In this document: in pieces, positions 59,681 through 64,000 of the stretch
How the letters are laid out: each line of letters begins with the position of its first letter
Position numbering within the stretch: the stretch's first letter is position 1
Source of the DNA: Montifringilla adamsi
Lineage: Eukaryota; Chordata; Aves; Passeriformes; Passeridae
Direction: 5' to 3'
Length of the DNA stretch: 64,000 nt
Assembly (NCBI GenBank): GCA_017590115.1
Contig: JAGGNK010006626.1
Location: 273,269-337,268, forward strand
Translations under genes and position numbers: made by a program
Notes under the pieces: model-generated
Seen by the model: only the letters and a program-made list of their open reading frames with translations
What the model was told of the DNA's origin: nothing
Database searches by the model: none

Positions 59681-61811
59681 TTTCAGAAAAGGTATAAGTT
59701 GGTAGGATTTTCATATTTGGATATTGATTGTGAGATTGTTGGTTGTATATGGGTTGGAGAGTATTTCTGAATGCATGTGGATTAAATACTACCCTAGTAC
59801 TGTGATCGTTAGCTATTTTGATTATGAAATAAAGTATCTGAAACTAGCCATTTTGTAAAATATCCAAAGAAAAACAGATCACTTCAGCCATCTAAAATGT
59901 GAAATTGTTCATCAGCATTATATGTTTGAAGTTAAAGTTACCTTTCATCAAAGAAGTGCGTTTTTCTCATCTAAAAAATAAGTGTTTAAATGAAAAATAA
60001 ACCTTTGTCTGCTTAAAATAGCTGTATTTCTTATGTCATGGTATCCCTTCTATTTCATAGTGAGGATAGTATCTTCACAGTAATTATTTTTAGTGGAAAA
60101 AGTAATTGAATTAAATTTGACAATAATCTTCAATTTGTTTAAAAGCATAAAAGTGGAATTAAAAACTAATTTTTATTTTTAAAAACACTAACTAAGTGCA
60201 TGATCCAGTGAAATCAATCCTTTTAATTGAAGCTGTTGGATTTTTTAATAACACCTGTGCCCAGAAAAAAGAGTTGTTAGCTGGTGGAATGTTAACAGAT
60301 TTTAGGGCATTATTAAGGCACTGTCATATATCCTTCCTATGTAACTGAATGCAAGCCTCTTTGAAAAAAAATATGCCTACAAAGAAAATAGTATTTATAT
60401 TGCTTTTTAATCAAAATTCAGTGTTACTTTTAAAGAGTTATTATCTGTTATAAACTGATTTTTGTTTGGCAAATCTTTAACAAAAACTATCCGAATAATG
60501 TGGCCATCCTTAATCAGAGACAGTTTTTTAATCACACAATCGATTTTCCTTTCCAGGTCAGTTACAGGGGCTGCCCCTCAAATCCTGTCTGTAATTTGTA
60601 TGATTAGAAGTTTCTCCTGTGGAACTTCCAGTGGACAGACAAAAATAAATAGCTTAACTTGTTCAAAGGCATAAAAATACTTCGATTTTGCATCTGCAAA
60701 ATTTTATCTGCAGTCTGTCCTTGGCAGATATATTATTACAAGGTTATAGCAAGGCTTTAGAGTTGTAGTTGTAGCTATTTTCTGATGGTAAGTTAAAGGA
60801 TTAAGCATATCTTTTCAAAATTGTGTCATCAGTAAGGTGGTAGAATATTGGTGAGGGAAAAATGCATTCATGGGTGTCTGTTTTAATTCAAGCATTTCCT
60901 CCACAAATTTGCTGCCCAGTAACCTTTAGGCTCGTTGTTTTTTTTTTTTCATTGACTGATGAAATGATAGTTGCAGGCTGTTGGCAGAAAAGGATGGTTT
61001 TGAATGGTGGCTATTGTTCTGCTAACATTAGACCCTCTGGCTAGAGGATCAGCAAGAATGCCTGCTAAGATTAAGTGACAATGTCATCTCCTGTTCATGG
61101 AAATAACTTGCTGATAAACTATGACAGTACAAAAAGCCCTAAGGACTTGGGGTGGGAAAAGCTGTATTAAACTTCATGTATTGCTCAGCAGAATTCTCAC
61201 TTGCTAGCCAGTTTGTCCGCTAGTATCTATTGGGAAGTAGGAATAAGCCTTACTTGTTTGTACTGCTTTGATAATTCTTGAAACAATTACTATTCGTAAG
61301 GTTCTATTTCTGTTTCTGTTTCTCCCTATTTTCATGTTACTTTTTTGATACTAGAACATCCAAGGTGTTATCTGATCCTTAGAAGGAGTTCTGTCATATC
61401 TATTAAATAAATGTATTTCCAGTGCTCTTACTGAAATTTGTATCCTAAAGGGCCAAATAGTATGTTCGTATTCCATACCTCCACATGTTTGAGTATTTCT
61501 TACATTCAGGCTAACTGTAGGCAACCATTCGTGCCATAATTTGATCAGGCTCTGCTAGCCTACTCCAAAAGATACTCAGTTTTATTTAAATGCATTTGTG
61601 AGAAGTACTGTTTGTGATTCATATAATGCTATACAAATGCATGCTCCAAAATACCTTAAATTTAAAATGTTCTGTCATTCTTGAAATATTTTAATGTATA
61701 CAGAAGTTTGGAATTCTCAAAGAGAATTCTAAATTCATCTTTACAGTATTTCATCTTTACAGCAATGTGTACTTCTAGAAATTTTATAACAAATGTTGAA
61801 ACTGTTAATTT

Positions 61812-61945
61812 AGAATTACAGAATTACTGAAGTTGAAAAGACTGTTAAGATTACTAAGTCCAAACATAAGCCTGACACTCCCAAGTCCTCCACTAAACCA
61901 TATCCCTAAGTACTGATTCTACATGTCTTGTCCATAAATACAGTG
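61812..61945 (-). mobile_element. Short CR1 3'-end fragment (antisense)
   Basis: GAATTACAGAATTACTGAAG, then TCCAAACATAAGCCTGACAC, like the reverse-complemented 3' end of another CR1 subfamily. Confidence 0.6.
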
Positions 61946-62689
61946 ATGCGCAACAGCACAGTGTAAATAGTGAAATTCTTAGGAAGTAATATTTTGAAGC
62001 AGTTTTTAAAGAGATATCTCTATGATTCATATGTATTTGAAGAAGATACTATGGGAAATTTCATTTTATTTCTTTCTTTTTTCTGTCTCACATGATTTTT
62101 ATCAACTGTGTAAGGCTATCCCTTACTATCAGGTCCAAACTATGCAAGTTGCTATCTGTGTAAGTGGAATGAAATTATCTGTTTTAGAGCAGTTGCAGAT
62201 GAATGTGTTTTTGAGCTTCCATGGCTCCAAATATTCTGGATAATTTACAGTATTACCAGAATATCACGACTCAGTCTTAAAAGAGGCATTGCATACATTT
62301 ATTTTATTAAATAATAATTGTTCAGACTTGTAGCTGAAGGTTCAAGTCATTTTTTATAGTTACTCTTACTCTAGTAAAATAATTTTTTCTGGCTTAAGTT
62401 AAGCTCCTTGAAACTTATTTTTTAGCCTTATCAATTTTTTTTTTTAATTATTTCATTTTCTGAAAATTTAGTGCATCCTCATGGGGAATATACTTTGTTA
62501 TAATATAAAGTGGTCGATTGTAGGCTAAGTCTCTGTTCCATGCATAATCTTTTAAATCCCTTTAGCTGTGCCGAAGGAAGCTCTTGATGCGCTCTTGCTT
62601 TGATTTTTAAGACTAATCTGAAATACTATTTTCTCATTTATGTTACCAAAATGACATCATCCATTCCTTCTTTGCCCAAAGAGGGAAGA

Positions 62690-63097
62690 AGGACTGTCCT
62701 ATGGGCCAAACCCAACACAGGGTTCAAGGTGTGGCCTCACCAGTGCCCAGTACCGGGGACAATCCCTGCCCTGGCCCTGCTGGCCACACCATCGCTGATC
62801 CAGGCCAGGATGCCATTGGCCTTCTTGGCCACCTGGGCACTCCCTGGCTCATGTTCAGCCGCTGTCAGCAGCACCCCCAGGTCCTTTCCAGCCACTCTGC
62901 CCCAGCCTGTGGCACTGCCTGGGGTTGTTGTGACCCAAGGGCAGGACCCAGCACTGGGCCTTGCTGAACCTCACACCATTGGCCTCAGCCATGATCCAGC
63001 CTGCTCAGATCCCTCTGCAGAGCCTTCCTACCCTCCAGCAGATCAGCACTCCCACCCAGCTTGGTCTTGTCTGCAGGCTTTCTGAGGGTGCACTAGA
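62690..63097 (-). mobile_element. CR1 ORF2-end fragment (antisense), GC-rich
   Basis: GCCCTGGCCCTGCTGGCCAC, CAGCACCCCCAGGTCC and TGAACCTCACACCATTGGCC represent the coding end of CR1 ORF2 in reverse. It lacks its own 3' end and abuts another CR1 at 63098. The 161-codon + strand frame here is the wrong strand and not a gene. Confidence 0.85.
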
Positions 63098-63200
63098 TAG
63101 AATCATGGAGCTGGTTTGGTCAGGAAAGACTTTTAAGATCCTTGGATCAAGCCGTAAAGTTAACACTGCCACATTCACCACTAAGCCATGTACCTAAGTG
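63098..63200 (-). mobile_element. CR1 3'-end fragment (antisense) adjoining the previous one
   Basis: It opens with AGAATCATGGAGCTGGTTTG and includes TTAACACTGCCACATTCACC, a CR1 3' terminus of a subfamily different from the upstream fragment. Confidence 0.65.
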
Positions 63201-63204
63201 TGGG

Positions 63205-63640
63205 ACACGCATCTACCCCCAGTGTAAAGGAGCACAAGTCCTATGAGGAGCAGCTTGGGGAACTGGGGTGTTTTAGCCTGGAGGAAAGGAGGCTCAGGAG
63301 AGACTTTATTGCTCTCTACAACCACCTGAAAGGAGGTTGTAGTGAGGTCGGTAGCAGTCTTTTATCCCACATAACCAGAACAGAACACGAGCAAATGGCC
63401 TCAAGTTGCACCAGGAGTGGTTTAGACTAGTTATTAGGAAAATTTCCTTCTCCAGTACAGTTGTCAAGCGCTGGATCGAGCTGCCCAGGGAAGTGGCAGA
63501 GTCATTGTCCCTGAAGATATTTTTGAGATACATGTGATGTGGTGCTTGGGGACATCGTTTAGTGTTGACCTTGGCATTTGCTGGCTTAACAGTTGAACTC
63601 AATGATCTTAAAGGTCTACTGTAACCTAAAAAATTCGAGA
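63205..63640 (+). mobile_element. CR1 LINE 3' end (sense)
   Basis: AGCAGCTTGGGGAACTGGGG, GCCTGGAGGAAAGGAGGCTC, GCTGCCCAGGGAAGTGGCAG and ATGATCTTAAAGGTCTACTG give the standard CR1 3' region in forward orientation, directly beside two reverse copies. Confidence 0.9.
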
Positions 63641-64000
63641 ATTTTATTATCTGCTCAGAGAATCTCTCAAAAACTGCAATAATGGGTGCTCTAAGCTGTT
63701 TTCCACAAATCTGTAGGTTCTTACATCAACAGACGACAAGATGTAGTGTTAAGAACACCTTTGCATATCAGCTGAGGTGCTCCATATCATCTGTAGAGGG
63801 CTGGGTCTGTCATTTTAAGCTTTGCTAAATAATGCATGCTGTACACACCAATCAATTTTTTTTTTGTTATAGACAGGCTCCATTACTCTCTAGGACAAAA
63901 GATCTGGTGTCATACCATTCTGTACCAGACAAGAGATTTGTTCCTATTGTTTCCAAGTCCTTTTCTCCCTTTTCTAAATATGCTCCTTTGTGCTTTCTTT

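Larger units (their letters stand above)
46519..64000 (+). other. CWC27 intron 10 (partial, at least 17.5 kb)
   Basis: After the donor at 46519 I found no sequence encoding the next conserved CWC27 segment (the EELRKEARQLK-like helix). The rest of the window is therefore read as intron. Its content is an LTR fragment, several CR1 copies, old LINE relics, short tandem duplications and poly-T tracts; no independent gene was recognised. Confidence 0.75.

Noticed and set aside
59215..59697. Open frames of 98-110 codons on both strands
   Set aside because: Derived from an antisense CR1 copy, with the same block found at 41,517-41,838.
62600..63085. 161-codon + strand open frame
   Set aside because: It lies over an antisense CR1 fragment; the peptide is the wrong-strand translation of a repeat.
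46519..64000. Search for CWC27 exon 11 and later exons
   Set aside because: No segment encoding the conserved EELRKEARQLK-like helix with splice sites was found by eye; it is presumed beyond the window.

Overview
The window is a stretch of vertebrate, almost certainly avian, nuclear DNA. It is AT-rich, with large introns, GT-AG splice sites and one CpG island. The interspersed repeats are CR1-type LINE 3' ends with the typical 8-bp terminal ATTCTATG-like units, plus ERVL-type solo LTRs. There are no bacterial-style operons, CRISPR arrays or tRNA/rRNA genes. I found no new kind of genetic system; what can be supported is three conserved protein genes, their shared promoter, and a fossil record of retrotransposons.

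Layout. (1) Positions 1-16,250, + strand: the 3' part of RGS7BP, the membrane anchor of R7-family RGS proteins. Its last four coding exons (4543-15307) end in a polybasic stretch and a Cys-Cys palmitoylation motif. A solo LTR (4762-5332) lies just downstream of the first visible exon. (2) 16,251-22,020: gene-poor space between convergent genes, with old repeat relics. (3) 22,021-31,457, - strand: complete SREK1IP1, five coding exons, 156 aa, a CCHC zinc-knuckle protein with a Lys/Ser-rich tail. (4) 31,458-31,860: a head-to-head, CpG-rich promoter of about 400 bp between two start codons, with ETS-, NRF-1- and YY1-like motifs. (5) 31,861-46,518, + strand: the first ten coding exons (319 codons) of CWC27, the spliceosome-associated cyclophilin-like protein. 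One intron uses a GC-AG splice pair. (6) 46,519-64,000: no further exon recognised, interpreted as the large intron 10 of CWC27, rich in CR1 fragments.

How the genes relate. SREK1IP1 (partner of the SR-related protein SREK1) and CWC27 (activated-spliceosome component) are both splicing-linked and share a divergent promoter, so co-expression is expected. RGS7BP is functionally unrelated (neuronal G-protein signalling). The order RGS7BP - SREK1IP1 - CWC27 agrees with the mammalian order as I know it, except that no SHISAL2B-like gene was recognised between the first two.

All exon boundaries were derived by hand from splice signals, reading-phase continuity and remembered family sequence; no alignment was run.
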